DNA from: Pseudomonas congelans
Lineage (GTDB): Bacteria > Pseudomonadota > Gammaproteobacteria > Pseudomonadales > Pseudomonadaceae
Length of the DNA: 64,000 nucleotides
Reading direction: 5' to 3'
Assembly (NCBI RefSeq): GCF_900103225.1
Contig: NZ_FNJH01000002.1
Coordinates: 62,001 to 126,000 of the forward strand
In this document: positions 53,955 through 64,000 of the stretch, piece after piece
Layout of the letters: every line of letters starts with the position of its first letter
How positions within the stretch are numbered: the stretch's first letter is position 1
Position numbers and translations under genes: made by a program
Notes under the pieces: model-generated
Told to the model about the DNA's origin: nothing
The model's input: only the letters and a program-made list of their open reading frames with translations
The model's database searches: none

Positions 53955-55829
53955 CTACTGCACTTTCCCTCTCAGTGCTTTAACTTCTTCGCGCACGTCC
54001 ACGGGTGTCGCCACATCTGCTGCAATGGGCGAACCGGCAACCAGTACGACGCGAGACCACAGGCGGCGAAGCAGGGTTTTGCTCGGGTCACGGCTGAAGA
54101 AGCTGCCCCACAGGCCTTGCAGTGCCAGCGGAATGACTGGCACCGGTGTTTCCTCGATGATGCGGGTCATGCCGCTCTTGAAGCCGCTGATTTCGCCGTC
54201 GGTGGTCAGTTTGCCTTCCGGGAAGATGCACACCAGTTCGCCTTCCGCGAGGTACTGGGCGATGCGTTTGAACGACTTCTCGTAGATGTCCATGTCTTCG
54301 TTACGCCCGGCAATGGGGATGGTCCCGGCCGTGCGAAAGATGAAGTTAAGCACCGGCAGCTGGTAGATCTTGTAGTACATGACAAAGCGGATCGGACGCC
54401 TCACTGCTCCGGCAATCAGCAATGCATCGACAAAGGACACATGATTGCAGACCAGCAGCGCCGCACCTTCGTCCGGGATCCGGTCCAGGTTGCGATGTTC
54501 GACGCGGTACATGGAGTGGCCAAGCAGCCAGATCATGAAGCGCATGGTGAACTCGGGGACGATCTTGAAGATGTAGATGTTGACCCCGATGTTCATCACC
54601 GACACGGCCAGAAACAGCTGCGGAATCGACAGTTTGGCAACGCTCAGCAGCAGGATCGAGACAATCGCCGAGGCCACCATGAACAGCGCGTTGAGGATGT
54701 TGTTGGCGGCAATGACGCGCGAGCGCTCCTTCACCGGCGTGCGCGACTGGATCAACGCGTACAGCGGCACGATGTAAAAGCCACCGAATACGCCGATACC
54801 GAGAATGTCGAACAGCACCAGCCAACCCTGCCCGAAGGACAGCACCGCCAGCCAGTCGTTGGCCTGCACGCTCTGCGGGAAACCGCCCGAATGCCACCAC
54901 AGCAGCAGGCCAAAAATCGTCAGGCCCATCGAGCCGAACGGCACCAGTCCGATCTCGACCTTATGCCCGGACAAGCGCTCGCAGAGCAGAGAGCCCAGCG
55001 CGATGCCGATGGAGAACACGGTCAGAATCAGCGTAACGACCGTTTCGTCGCCGTACATCCATTCCTTGGCATAGGCCGGGATCTGCGTCAGGTAGATAGC
55101 CCCCACGAACCAGAACCACGAGTTGCCGACAATCGAGCGCGAGACTGCGGGCGTTTGCCCCAGCCCCATGCGCAAGGTGGCCCACGACTGGGTAAAGATG
55201 TTCCAGTTGAGTTTCATCTCCGGCGAGGCAGCATCGGCGCGCGGGATACCGAAGCTGGCCAGGAATCCCAGGCAGGCGACCAGCACGATGGCAGCAGCCA
55301 CCACCCAGGCGTATTGCGAGGAGGACATCATCACACCCGCGCTGATGGTGCCGGCCAGAATCGCCAGAAAAGTGCCCATCTCGACCAGCGCGTTGCCACC
55401 GACCAGTTCGCTCTCGCGCAGGTGCTGGGGCAGTATCGAATACTTGACCGGCCCGAACAGCGCCGAATGCGTGCCCATGGCGAACAGCGCGGCCAGCATC
55501 AACTCCAGATGATTGAACAGAAAGCCTGCCGCGCCCACCGCCATGATGACGATCTCGCCAAACTTGATGATCCGGATCAACTTGTCTTTGGGGTATTTCT
55601 CGCCGAACTGCCCGGCCAGCGCCGAGAACAGAAAGAACGGCAGAATGAACAGCAAGGCGCACAGATTGACGTAGATCGAGCGATCCCCGTCGATGCTCAG
55701 CTTGTAAAGGATGGCAAGGATCAATGACTGCTTGAAGATATTGTCATTGAACGCCCCGAGGGACTGCGTGATGAAAAACGGCAGGAAACGGCGTTTCCCG
55801 AGCAGGCTGAATTGTGACTGTTGGCTCAT
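53955..55829 (-). CDS. MFS transporter fused to a lysophospholipid acyltransferase
   Basis: 624 aa from ATG 55829. The N-terminal 400 residues are a twelve-helix MFS domain of the LplT type (FLPFFITQSLGAFNDNIFKQSLI). The C-terminal 200 residues are a PlsC domain with the HxxxxD box NHVSFVD and the FPEG motif IFPEGKLTTDGE. E. coli separates LplT from Aas; here the AMP-binding part of Aas is absent. It probably flips lysophospholipids across the inner membrane and re-acylates them. Confidence 0.88.
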   Translation of the reverse strand: MSQQSQFSLLGKRRFLPFFITQSLGAFNDNIFKQSLILAILYKLSIDGDRSIYVNLCALLFILPFFLFSALAGQFGEKYPKDKLIRIIKFGEIVIMAVGAAGFLFNHLELMLAALFAMGTHSALFGPVKYSILPQHLRESELVGGNALVEMGTFLAILAGTISAGVMMSSSQYAWVVAAAIVLVACLGFLASFGIPRADAASPEMKLNWNIFTQSWATLRMGLGQTPAVSRSIVGNSWFWFVGAIYLTQIPAYAKEWMYGDETVVTLILTVFSIGIALGSLLCERLSGHKVEIGLVPFGSMGLTIFGLLLWWHSGGFPQSVQANDWLAVLSFGQGWLVLFDILGIGVFGGFYIVPLYALIQSRTPVKERSRVIAANNILNALFMVASAIVSILLLSVAKLSIPQLFLAVSVMNIGVNIYIFKIVPEFTMRFMIWLLGHSMYRVEHRNLDRIPDEGAALLVCNHVSFVDALLIAGAVRRPIRFVMYYKIYQLPVLNFIFRTAGTIPIAGRNEDMDIYEKSFKRIAQYLAEGELVCIFPEGKLTTDGEISGFKSGMTRIIEETPVPVIPLALQGLWGSFFSRDPSKTLLRRLWSRVVLVAGSPIAADVATPVDVREEVKALRGKVQ

Positions 55830-56071
55830 CGTCCGTGGTCCTGAGAGGCTGGGGTGAACTGACGCAGCGGCCAATCCAAGGCACATTGAAGACGTAACGC
55901 CGCCGAATGTCGATAGAGCATTTCTTTTTACAAAACCTGTGTCGCTATTTTTATCGCTTCGGACTTTGCCAGGGCCGCTGCGACACCGCGCCACGCTCGA
56001 CCTTGGTCGACAAAGACGAAGCGCGGCCATCGTGCGAGACTGCGCGTTATCGATACGGTGTGGAATTTGAT

Positions 56072-59000
56072 ATGTCGCTGTCCAGCGGGCTGATTGCGGC
56101 CGTTGCCCTTACCTATATGGCCATCATGTTCGCCATCGCCTTCTACGGCGACCGATACAGCGCCTCGTTGCGCCCGACCATGCGTGCCTGGGTCTATAGC
56201 CTGTCGCTGGCGGTGTATTGCACCAGTTGGACGTTTTTCGGCGCAGTGGGTCAGGCCGCCGAACAGTTGTGGTCGTTTCTGCCGATTTATCTGGGGCCCA
56301 TCGTGCTGATGGTACTGGCACCCTGGGTGCTGCAAAAAATGGTGCTGATCAGCAAACAGGAAAACATCACCTCAATCGCCGACTTCATTGCGGCGCGCTA
56401 CGGCAAGTCCCAGTCCCTGGCGGTCATGGTGGCGCTGATCTGCCTGATCGGCATGCTGCCGTACATCGCGCTGCAGCTCAAAGGCATCGTGCTGGGGGTG
56501 AATATCCTGATCGGTGCCGTGGCCGACTCCACCGGCACCCGCGCTCAGGACACCGCGCTGGTGGTGTCGCTGATTCTCGCGCTGTTCACCATCGTCTTCG
56601 GCGCGCGCAATCTGGATGTCACCGAACACCATCGCGGCATGGTGCTGGCCATCGCCTTCGAGGCGCTGGTCAAGCTGTTTGCGTTCATGGCGGTCGGTGT
56701 GTTCGTCACGTTCGGCCTGTACGACGGATTCGACGACCTGTTCAATCAGGCCAAACTGGCGCCACGCCTCGAGGAATACTGGAAAGACACGATCAACTGG
56801 CCGTCGATGTTCGTGCAGACCGGCGTGGCGATGATGGCGATTGTCTGCCTGCCCCGCCAGTTCCACGTCACCGTGGTCGAGAACATCGAGCCTCAGGACC
56901 TGAATCTCGCCAAATGGGTGTTCCCGGCCTATCTGGCGCTGGCTGCGCTGTTCGTGGTGCCGATTGCACTGGCCGGACAAATGCTCCTGCCCGGTTCCAT
57001 GCTGCCCGACTCGTTCGTGATCAGCCTGCCGCTGGCGCACGCCCACCCGTCGCTGGCGCTGCTGGCCTTCATCGGCGGAGCATCGGCGGCAACCGGCATG
57101 GTGATCGTCGCCTGCGTGGCCCTGTCGACGATGATTTCCAACGACATGCTGCTGCCGTGGCTGTTAAGACGCAAAAACACCGAGCGGCCGTTCGAAGCGT
57201 TTCGTCACTGGATGCTTTCTGTCAGACGCATCAGCATCGTGATGATTCTCCTGCTGGCCTATGTCAGCTACCGGATGCTCGGGTCGACGGCGAGTCTGGC
57301 AACCATCGGCCAGATCGCCTTTGCCGCGATCACCCAACTGGCGCCCGCCATGTTTGGTGCGCTGTACTGGAAACAGGCCAATCGGCGTGGCGTCTTTGCA
57401 GGCTTGGCGGCGGGCATCTTCATATGGTTCTACACCTTGGTGCTACCGGTGGCGGCGCATGGCATGGGTTGGTCACTGAGCACTTTCCCGCTGCTTTCAT
57501 GGCTGCACAGCAACCCGTTCGACCTGCCTATCTCGCCGATGACCCAGGGTGTGGTGCTGTCGATGGCCGGCAACTGCACGCTGTTCGCCTGGGTGTCGAT
57601 GTTGTCGCGCACGCGAGTGGCCGAGCACTGGCAGGCGGGGCGTTTCATCGGTCAGGAAACCCAGGGACGCGACTTCAGCCGCCCACTGCTTGCGGTGCAG
57701 ATCGAGGACCTGCTCAGCCTGTCGGCGCGCTTCGTCGGTGAAGACCGCGCGCGGCAGAGTTTCATCCGCTTCGCCCAAAGGCAGGGCAAGGGTTTCAATC
57801 CCAGCCTGAATGCCGACGGCGAGTGGATCGCGCATACCGAGCGACTGCTGGCCGGCGTGCTCGGCACCTCCTCGACCCGCGCCGTGGTCAAGGCCGCTAT
57901 CGAAGGTCGCGACATGCAGCTGGAAGACGTCGTACGCATCGCCGACGAAGCCTCCGAAGTCCTGCAGTTCAACCGCGCGCTGCTGCAGGGTGCCATCGAA
58001 AACATTACCCAGGGCATCAGCGTGGTTGACCAGTCATTGCGACTGGTGGCCTGGAATCGCCGTTACCTTGAGCTGTTCAACTACCCCGAAGGCCTGATTG
58101 GCGTCGGCCGACCGATCGCCGACATCATCCGCTACAACGCCGAGCGCGGCCTTTGCGGACCGGGCGAGGCAGAGGTTCACGTGGCGCGGCGTCTGCACTG
58201 GATGCGCCAGGGCCGCGCTCATACCTCGGAGCGGTTGTTTCCCAATGGCCAGGTGATCGAGCTGATTGGCAACCCGATGCCGGGCGGCGGATTCGTCATG
58301 AGTTTCACCGACATCACTGCGTTTCGCGCCGCCGAACACGCCCTCAAAGGCGTCAACGAAAGCCTTGAGCAGCGGGTCGCCGCGCGTACCCATGAGTTGT
58401 CCCAGCTCAACCAGGCGCTGACCGAAGCCAAGGGCACCGCTGAAGCCGCCAACGAATCGAAAACGCGCTTTCTGGCAGCGGTAAGTCACGACCTGATGCA
58501 GCCTTTGAATGCTGCACGACTGTTCTCCGCTGCGCTGTCACACCAGCAGGAAGGGATTTCCAGCGACGCCCTGCAATTGGTTCGGCACCTGGACAGCTCG
58601 TTGCGCTCTGCCGAAGACCTGATCGGCGACCTGCTGGATATCTCCCGAATCGAAAACGGCAAGATCACCCCGGACCGTCAGCCGTTCCCGCTCAGCGCGC
58701 TGTTTGACACAATTGGTGCCGAGTTCAAGGCGCTGGCCCAGGAGCAGGGTCTGATCTTTCGTGTGAGGGGCAGTGCACTGCGTGTCGACAGTGATATCAA
58801 GCTGTTGCGCCGGGTGTTGCAAAACTTTTTGACCAACGCTTTCCGCTACGCCAAAGGCCCTATTCTGCTGGGCGTCAGGCGCTACGGTGACAGCCTGAGC
58901 CTGGAAGTCTGGGACCGTGGACCGGGCATTCCCGAGGACAAGCGCAAGGTGATCTTCGAAGAATTCAAACGCCTCGACAGCCACAAGACTCACGCGGCCA

Positions 59001-59548
59001 AGGGGCTGGGTCTGGGGCTGGCGATTGCCGATGGCCTGTGTCGCATTCTTGAGCATCCTTTGCAGGTGCGCTCCTGGACTGGCAAAGGCAGCGTGTTCAG
59101 CGTCAGGGTGCCACTTGCCGCGCCTCAGGCAGCACTTCCCGCGACACTGCCTGATGTCAGCCGCCCCGCGCTGAACGGTACCCACGTGCTGTGTGTCGAT
59201 AACGAAGACAGCATCCTGATCGGTATGCACAGCCTGCTGTCACGCTGGGGCTGTCAGGTCTGGACCGCCCGCAATCGTCAGGAGTGCGAAGCGCTGCTGA
59301 ACAACGGCGTTCTACCGCAGATTGCCCTGGTGGATTACCACCTGGATGAGGGCGAAACCGGTACTGAACTCATGGCCTGGCTGCGCACCCGACTGGGTCA
59401 GCCGGTACCGGGCGTGCTCATCAGTGCGGATGGGCGTGCAGAGTTGATCGCTCAGGTACACGCGGCGGGACTCGATTACCTGCCCAAGCCGGTCAAGCCT
59501 GCAGCGCTGCGCGCGCTGTTGAGCCGGCATGTAAGTCTGGAAGGATAA
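56072..59548 (+). CDS. SSF-domain hybrid sensor histidine kinase (MxtR/CrbS type)
   Basis: 1158 aa from ATG 56072. An N-terminal sodium/solute symporter domain with about 13 helices (1-490) precedes a PAS-like domain (about 655-760), a coiled coil, and a kinase with phospho-acceptor His806 in AVSHDLMQPLN and ATP lid DRGPGIPEDKR and GLGLGLAI. A C-terminal receiver has Asp1088 in LVDYHLDEG. This is the layout of MxtR and CrbS kinases, which sense acetate-like metabolites through a partner LuxR regulator encoded elsewhere. Confidence 0.88.
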   Translation: MSLSSGLIAAVALTYMAIMFAIAFYGDRYSASLRPTMRAWVYSLSLAVYCTSWTFFGAVGQAAEQLWSFLPIYLGPIVLMVLAPWVLQKMVLISKQENITSIADFIAARYGKSQSLAVMVALICLIGMLPYIALQLKGIVLGVNILIGAVADSTGTRAQDTALVVSLILALFTIVFGARNLDVTEHHRGMVLAIAFEALVKLFAFMAVGVFVTFGLYDGFDDLFNQAKLAPRLEEYWKDTINWPSMFVQTGVAMMAIVCLPRQFHVTVVENIEPQDLNLAKWVFPAYLALAALFVVPIALAGQMLLPGSMLPDSFVISLPLAHAHPSLALLAFIGGASAATGMVIVACVALSTMISNDMLLPWLLRRKNTERPFEAFRHWMLSVRRISIVMILLLAYVSYRMLGSTASLATIGQIAFAAITQLAPAMFGALYWKQANRRGVFAGLAAGIFIWFYTLVLPVAAHGMGWSLSTFPLLSWLHSNPFDLPISPMTQGVVLSMAGNCTLFAWVSMLSRTRVAEHWQAGRFIGQETQGRDFSRPLLAVQIEDLLSLSARFVGEDRARQSFIRFAQRQGKGFNPSLNADGEWIAHTERLLAGVLGTSSTRAVVKAAIEGRDMQLEDVVRIADEASEVLQFNRALLQGAIENITQGISVVDQSLRLVAWNRRYLELFNYPEGLIGVGRPIADIIRYNAERGLCGPGEAEVHVARRLHWMRQGRAHTSERLFPNGQVIELIGNPMPGGGFVMSFTDITAFRAAEHALKGVNESLEQRVAARTHELSQLNQALTEAKGTAEAANESKTRFLAAVSHDLMQPLNAARLFSAALSHQQEGISSDALQLVRHLDSSLRSAEDLIGDLLDISRIENGKITPDRQPFPLSALFDTIGAEFKALAQEQGLIFRVRGSALRVDSDIKLLRRVLQNFLTNAFRYAKGPILLGVRRYGDSLSLEVWDRGPGIPEDKRKVIFEEFKRLDSHKTHAAKGLGLGLAIADGLCRILEHPLQVRSWTGKGSVFSVRVPLAAPQAALPATLPDVSRPALNGTHVLCVDNEDSILIGMHSLLSRWGCQVWTARNRQECEALLNNGVLPQIALVDYHLDEGETGTELMAWLRTRLGQPVPGVLISADGRAELIAQVHAAGLDYLPKPVKPAALRALLSRHVSLEG

Positions 59549-59555
59549 CGAAATA

Positions 59556-59586
59556 CCGGTTGTTCGCAGAGGCCACGAACAACCGG
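59556..59586. terminator. hairpin between converging kinase and lpxO genes
   Basis: An 11-bp perfect stem CCGGTTGTTCG / CGAACAACCGG with a 9-nt loop. No strong T run on either side. Confidence 0.65.
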
Positions 59587-59617
59587 ATCAGAGGGGAATA
59601 ACCGGAAAGACTGTCGC

Positions 59618-60556
59618 TTAACCAAACAACCAGTAGCCCAGCAGCGTCAGTACCGCGACTGCCAGCACAGGGCGCAGTACCCGGTAAGCCTTGGGGTTGG
59701 CGCGCTTGAACTGCTTGACCTTGCCACTGAAGCCATCGCTGAAACGCTTGCTGAACGCATACGCCTGGTTGATTCCGCCGACACGCTCGTCGTCGAGGTT
59801 CTGCGGAGCGGTGGCGCGACCCAGAAACGCGCTGACGCTGCGGTTCATACGGGTCATGAAACGGTTGGTCAGCGGACGCTCGATGTCACAGAACAGGATC
59901 ACACGGGTCTGATCGGTCTCGTTCTTGACCCAGTGAACGTAGGTCTCATCGAACATGACGTCCTGACCGTCACGCCAGGCGTATTCCTTGCCATCGACGA
60001 AGATCCGGCAATCATCGGAGTTGGGTGTCGACAGGCCCAAGTGATAACGCAGCGAACCGGCAAACGGATCGCGGTGCGGATTGAGGTGACTGCCACCCGG
60101 CAGCAGCGCGAACATCGCGCCCTTGACGTTGGGAATGCTGTTGACCAGTTCAACGGTTTTCGGGCACAGCGCTTCGGCAGACGGCAGGGCCTTGTCGTAC
60201 CACTTCAGGTAAAAGCGCTTCCAGCCCTTCTTGAAGAACGAGCCAAAACCGGCGTCGTTGTTTTTCTCCGCTGCACGAATATAGCCCTCGTCGAACAGGT
60301 GCATGGCTTCGTCGCGAATGGTTTCCCAGTTGTCCTTGAGGATGTCCAGCTCAGGGAATTTGCTGCGGTCCAGATAGGGCTCGGACGGCACGCGGGAAAA
60401 CAGGTACATCAGTGCGTTGTACGGTGCGAACAATGCCGAATGGTTGACGAACTGCCGCAACAGAGGCAGCCGGGCCCGACCGCGCAAGTGAACGTACAGC
60501 GTGCTGCCCAGAAACAGCATCAGGATCGATGCCTTGGCAACAAATGAAAGGGTCAT
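59618..60556 (-). CDS. lpxO: LpxO-like lipid A hydroxylase (aspartyl/asparaginyl beta-hydroxylase family)
   Basis: 312 aa from ATG 60556. There are hydrophobic ends (FVAKASILMLFLGSTLYV and VLRPVLAVAVLTLLGYWLF). The 2-oxoglutarate/Fe(II) site is H161-x-D163 in NPHRDPF, H208 in YVHWV, with R218 for 2-oxoglutarate. LpxO adds a 2-hydroxyl to lipid A acyl chains at the inner membrane. Confidence 0.87.
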   Translation of the reverse strand: MTLSFVAKASILMLFLGSTLYVHLRGRARLPLLRQFVNHSALFAPYNALMYLFSRVPSEPYLDRSKFPELDILKDNWETIRDEAMHLFDEGYIRAAEKNNDAGFGSFFKKGWKRFYLKWYDKALPSAEALCPKTVELVNSIPNVKGAMFALLPGGSHLNPHRDPFAGSLRYHLGLSTPNSDDCRIFVDGKEYAWRDGQDVMFDETYVHWVKNETDQTRVILFCDIERPLTNRFMTRMNRSVSAFLGRATAPQNLDDERVGGINQAYAFSKRFSDGFSGKVKQFKRANPKAYRVLRPVLAVAVLTLLGYWLFG

Positions 60557-60730
60557 GAAGCTCTCCTTGAAGCGGGCGGATAACGCCAAACGTCACGCGG
60601 GCAGTGCTGATGCATGATTCTGAATAATGACCGGAGCGCCGGGCGGCAGCGCTCATCGTCCGGCGAGTCATAAGCTGGCCATCATAAACCCTTGCGTTGC
60701 CCGCATGAAGTGCACACTTGCGAAGATGTG

Positions 60731-61705
60731 TTACTGGGCAAGCTCCTGATCGGTAAACAGATCGCTGAACAGCATGCTCGACAGGTAACGTTCGCCGGAG
60801 TCCGGCAGGACCACCACGATCGTCTTGCCCTGCATCTCCGGCTTTTCAGCCAGACGGACGGCGGCCGCCATTGCCGCACCGCACGAAATACCGCAGAGAA
60901 TGCCCTCCTCTTGCATCAGACGCCGCGCCATGGCCTTGGCCTCTTCATCGGTGACACGCTCTACCCGATCGACAATCGACAGATCGAGGTTTTTCGGGAT
61001 GAAGCCGGCGCCGATGCCCTGAATCCTGTGCGGGCTGGGGGTAATCGCTTCACCGGCCATCGCCTGGGTGATGATCGGCGAACCGTCCGGCTCGACCGCG
61101 ACGGACAGGATCGGTTTGCCTTCGGTGTGCTTGATATACCGGGAGATACCGGTGATAGTCCCGCCAGTTCCTACGCCTGCCACCAGGACGTCGATGGCAC
61201 CGTCGGTGTCTGCCCAGATTTCCGGGCCAGTGGTCTTTTCATGGATGGCCGGGTTGGCCGGGTTCTCGAACTGTGCAGGCATGAAATATTTCTCGGGGTT
61301 GCCTGCCAGCAGTTCTTCGGCCTTGGCAATCGCGCCTTTCATCCCCTTGGCCGCTTCGGTCAGCACCAGTTCTGCGCCCAGTGCCTTGAGTACCTTGCGA
61401 CGTTCTATGCTCATGGAAGCGGGCATGGTGAGCATCAGCTTGTAGCCACGGGCAGCGGCAACGAAGGCCAGGCCTATACCGGTGTTGCCCGAAGTCGGCT
61501 CGACGATGGTCATGCCCGGCTTGAGCCTGCCGCTGCTTTCGGCGTCCCAGATCATGCTGGCGCCGATACGGCATTTGACGGAATAGCCGGGATTACGCCC
61601 TTCGATCTTGGCCAGAATGGTGACACCGCGCGGCGCGATACGATTGATCTGCACCAACGGCGTATTACCGATGGAATGGGCGTTATCAGCGTAGATACGG
61701 CTCAT
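60731..61705 (-). CDS. cysK: cysteine synthase A
   Basis: 324 aa from ATG 61705. The PLP-binding Lys is K44 in YSVKCRIG, the substrate loop is TSGNTG at 71-76, and the PLP phosphate loop is GTGGTITG. It makes L-cysteine from O-acetylserine and sulfide. Length and motifs are complete. Confidence 0.93.
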   Translation of the reverse strand: MSRIYADNAHSIGNTPLVQINRIAPRGVTILAKIEGRNPGYSVKCRIGASMIWDAESSGRLKPGMTIVEPTSGNTGIGLAFVAAARGYKLMLTMPASMSIERRKVLKALGAELVLTEAAKGMKGAIAKAEELLAGNPEKYFMPAQFENPANPAIHEKTTGPEIWADTDGAIDVLVAGVGTGGTITGISRYIKHTEGKPILSVAVEPDGSPIITQAMAGEAITPSPHRIQGIGAGFIPKNLDLSIVDRVERVTDEEAKAMARRLMQEEGILCGISCGAAMAAAVRLAEKPEMQGKTIVVVLPDSGERYLSSMLFSDLFTDQELAQ

Positions 61706-61831
61706 GAGGGTGTCCTTGTGCACATCGGTTAAAGACCCAAAGCCTATGCCGCCAACTCTGGGGCGTCCAGTCTGACCGAACGGATGACGGCGCAAGCAGT
61801 CAATCCTTCATTGAAACAGGAGACTCATGTC

Positions 61832-62899
61832 ATGAAACGTCGCTACAGCTGGCCGTTATGGACCCTGGCCGCTCTGGTAGTCCTGCTGATCGCTGTCAAT
61901 ATCGCCCTGCCTTATCTGGTGCGTGACTATCTGAACGACAAACTGGCCGACATGGGGGACTACCGAGGCGAGATCGCCGATGTAGACCTGGCACTGTGGC
62001 GAGGGGCGTACCGGATCAAGGGACTGAAGATCGTCAAGACCGATGGCAAGGTGCCGGTGCCCTTCTTCGACGCGCCGATGATCGAACTGGCAGTCAGCTG
62101 GCATTCACTCTGGTATGACCATGCTGTGGTCGCGAAAGCCCTGTTCACCGGCCCGCAGATCAACTTCGTGGACGGCGGCAGCAAGCAAGACTCGCAGACC
62201 GGTCAGGGCACCGACTGGCGTACCCAGATGGACAAGCTGTTGCCCATGACCCTCAACGAGTTGCGCATCGACAACGGGCGCATCACGTTCAATAACTTCA
62301 ACTCCAAGCCCAAGGTAAAAATCGAGGCGGATCAGGTCAATGCCAGCATCTACAACCTGACCAATGTGGTCGACGTGGAAGGCAATCGCGATGCCGAGTT
62401 CAAGGGCAAGGCGCGTCTGCTGGGCCATGCCGATCTGGAGAGCTCAGCCAGATTCGACCCGTTCAGCAACTTTGAAGACTTCGACTTCAAACTGCGCGCC
62501 ACCGGCATCCAGCTCAAGAAACTCAACGACTTCTCGTCGGCCTACGGCAAGTTCGATTTCAATGCCGGCGATGGCGACGTGGTGATTGAAGCCCAGGCCG
62601 ATAAGGGCCAGCTCAAGGGCTACATCAAGCCGCTGCTGCGCAATGTGGACGTATTCAATTGGCAGCAGGATGTCGAAAACAAGGACAAGGGGGTTTTCCG
62701 CTCGATCTGGGAAGCGTTGGTCGGCACCAGCGAAACCGTATTGAAAAACCAGCGGGAAAACCAGTTCGCCACACGCGTCGACCTTAGCGGCAGCGTTCAT
62801 CAGCAGGACATCAGCGGCTTCCAGGCGTTTCTGCAGATCCTGCGCAATGCGTTCGTGCAGGCATTCAATGCGCGCTATGAGAGCAGCAAGGGTTCCTGA
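61832..62899 (+). CDS. DUF748 family membrane-anchored periplasmic protein
   Basis: 355 aa from ATG 61832 with CAGGAGAC upstream. One N-terminal membrane anchor (WPLWTLAALVVLLIAVNIALPYLV), then an AsmA/DUF748-like beta-rich region (LNELRIDNGRITFNNFNSKPKVKIEADQVNASIYNLTN). The family is thought to act in envelope lipid transport or outer-membrane assembly. The exact role is unknown. Confidence 0.8.
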   Translation: MKRRYSWPLWTLAALVVLLIAVNIALPYLVRDYLNDKLADMGDYRGEIADVDLALWRGAYRIKGLKIVKTDGKVPVPFFDAPMIELAVSWHSLWYDHAVVAKALFTGPQINFVDGGSKQDSQTGQGTDWRTQMDKLLPMTLNELRIDNGRITFNNFNSKPKVKIEADQVNASIYNLTNVVDVEGNRDAEFKGKARLLGHADLESSARFDPFSNFEDFDFKLRATGIQLKKLNDFSSAYGKFDFNAGDGDVVIEAQADKGQLKGYIKPLLRNVDVFNWQQDVENKDKGVFRSIWEALVGTSETVLKNQRENQFATRVDLSGSVHQQDISGFQAFLQILRNAFVQAFNARYESSKGS

Positions 62900-63216
62900 C
62901 GTGCTTGTTTATCCACGGTATATACGCCCCACTTTTCCGCGGCGCATTCCGAATGAACAAGTGGCGGCGGATGCTCTTTTCTCTCAACTGAGTGCGGTAT
63001 TCAGACGACAGTAAGCAGCGGTATCGGCAAATCAGCCCTACCAAAAGCGGCGTTACAATTCAGACCCGGTCACGACGTGACGCCCCATTCAAGAACTGAA
63101 TAAGGCGTCTTCGTTCACAGCCCTCGGGCAGCCACGTTATAGTCAGGGCATTGCTTGCCCCTATTACGGCGTGCGTGCCGACCGGTTACGCACGCCCATG
63201 CGAAAAGGATGGATCA
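62900..63216. other. 317-bp intergenic region before the MoxR gene
   Basis: It contains an inverted repeat GCGTGCGT...ACGCACGC near 63170-63196 immediately before the MoxR ribosome site. No gene or other feature is seen. Confidence 0.45.
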
Positions 63217-64000
63217 ATGAAGTTCGAAGGTACGCCGGCCTACGTTGCCACTGACGATCTGAAGCTGGCGGTCAACGCGGCCATCACGCTGGAGCGTCCA
63301 CTGCTGGTCAAGGGCGAGCCCGGCACCGGCAAGACCATGCTCGCCGAGCAACTGGCCGAGTCCTTCGGCGCGAAACTGATCACCTGGCATATCAAGTCCA
63401 CGACCAAGGCCCATCAGGGCCTGTACGAATACGATGCGGTGAGCCGTCTGCGCGACTCGCAACTGGGCGTCGACAAGGTCCACGACGTACGCAATTACCT
63501 GAAAAAGGGCAAGCTCTGGGAAGCCTTCGAGTCCGAGGAGCGTGTGATCCTGCTGATCGACGAAATCGACAAGGCCGATATCGAGTTCCCCAATGACCTT
63601 TTGCAGGAACTCGACAAGATGGAGTTCTACGTTTACGAGATCGATGAAACGATCAAGGCCAAGAAGCGACCGATCATCATCATTACCTCTAACAACGAGA
63701 AGGAGCTGCCGGACGCCTTTCTGCGTCGCTGCTTCTTCCACTACATCGCCTTTCCGGACCGGGCCACGCTGCAACGCATCGTCGATGTGCATTACCCGGA
63801 CATCAAGAAAGACCTGGTCAGCGAAGCACTGGACGTATTCTTCGACGTGCGCAAGGTACCGGGGCTGAAGAAGAAGCCCTCCACCTCCGAGCTGGTCGAC
63901 TGGCTGAAGCTGCTGATGGCCGACAACATCGGTGAAGCCGTGCTGCGCGAACGCGATCCGACCAAGGCCATTCCGCCGCTGGCCGGCGCGCTGGTCAAGA
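63217..64000 (+). CDS. MoxR-family AAA+ ATPase (runs past window end)
   Basis: 261 codons are present with no stop before the edge. Walker A is GEPGTGKT at 33-40, Walker B is VILLIDEIDKAD and sensor 1 is IITSNNEKELPDAFLRRCFF. MoxR ATPases act as chaperones with a VWA-domain partner that usually follows. AAGGATGG lies before ATG. Confidence 0.9.
   Translation, partial: MKFEGTPAYVATDDLKLAVNAAITLERPLLVKGEPGTGKTMLAEQLAESFGAKLITWHIKSTTKAHQGLYEYDAVSRLRDSQLGVDKVHDVRNYLKKGKLWEAFESEERVILLIDEIDKADIEFPNDLLQELDKMEFYVYEIDETIKAKKRPIIIITSNNEKELPDAFLRRCFFHYIAFPDRATLQRIVDVHYPDIKKDLVSEALDVFFDVRKVPGLKKKPSTSELVDWLKLLMADNIGEAVLRERDPTKAIPPLAGALVK

Noticed and set aside
54117..55727. 536-codon plus-strand open frame over the MFS-acyltransferase gene
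   Set aside because: It is antisense to a gene with clear MFS and PlsC motifs; the composition (His/Arg/Gln-rich) is typical of a shadow frame.

Overview
The window is high-GC Pseudomonas DNA and almost certainly comes from the Pseudomonas syringae species complex (including P. viridiflava-like lineages). The flanks hold genes typical of the genus: an Prc protease, RdgC, a cupin protein, LpxO, CysK, a DUF748 protein and a MoxR ATPase, plus tRNA-Asp and tRNA-Val. The centre (about 18.2-52.2 kb) is a complete Hrc1-type (hrp/hrc) type III secretion pathogenicity island. It has a HrpL sigma factor and seven good hrp-box promoters.

Left flank (1-17 kb): the end of an ABC substrate-binding protein, then an alkaline-phosphatase-family enzyme, two permeases, an ATPase and a HAD hydrolase. 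These are followed by a quinone oxidoreductase, Prc, an EAL/GGDEF protein, a small XRE pair, a DUF1232 protein, an FKBP lipoprotein, a tandem DUF4329 protein, a cupin, a VOC protein, a CaiB-type CoA transferase, a small exported protein and two tRNAs. rdgC (17.2-18.1 kb) is the last ordinary chromosomal gene.

Island: on the minus strand, a lytic transglycosylase, a Gln-rich periplasmic protein and an unrecognised 319-aa protein directly behind hrpL. On the plus strand, hrpJ-hrcV-hrpQ-hrcN-hrpO-hrpP-hrcQ-hrcR-hrcS-hrcT-hrcU and then avrE. Converging on avrE from the minus strand are hrpF-hrpG-hrcC-hrpT-hrpV-avrF plus a 66-aa gene, preceded by hrpA-hrpZ-hrpB-hrcJ-hrpD-hrpE and by one enhancer-binding gene, hrpS. 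On the far side lie a HrpL-driven exported Rap1a/Tai-like protein, a divergent HrpK/HrpF-like putative translocator broken by an in-frame amber codon, and a chaperone/HopM1-like effector pair. The regulatory logic visible in sequence is HrpS -> sigma-54 promoter -> hrpL -> hrp boxes, with HrpV/HrpG as the anti-activator pair.

The island differs from the textbook P. syringae Hrp island in several ways. It lies between rdgC and a BASS transporter. It has no hrpR. hrcQa/hrcQb are one reading frame with a preserved internal start. avrE/avrF sit between hrcU and hrpV. From memory this resembles the single-locus or atypical islands reported for P. viridiflava and for P. syringae lineages lacking the canonical locus, so the island type is probably known, but several of its small genes are not ones I recognise.

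Right flank (52.3-64 kb): the BASS-family transporter, a repeat-rich intergenic mosaic, an MFS-acyltransferase fusion, a large SSF-domain hybrid histidine kinase (MxtR/CrbS type), LpxO, CysK, a DUF748 protein and a MoxR ATPase cut off by the window end.
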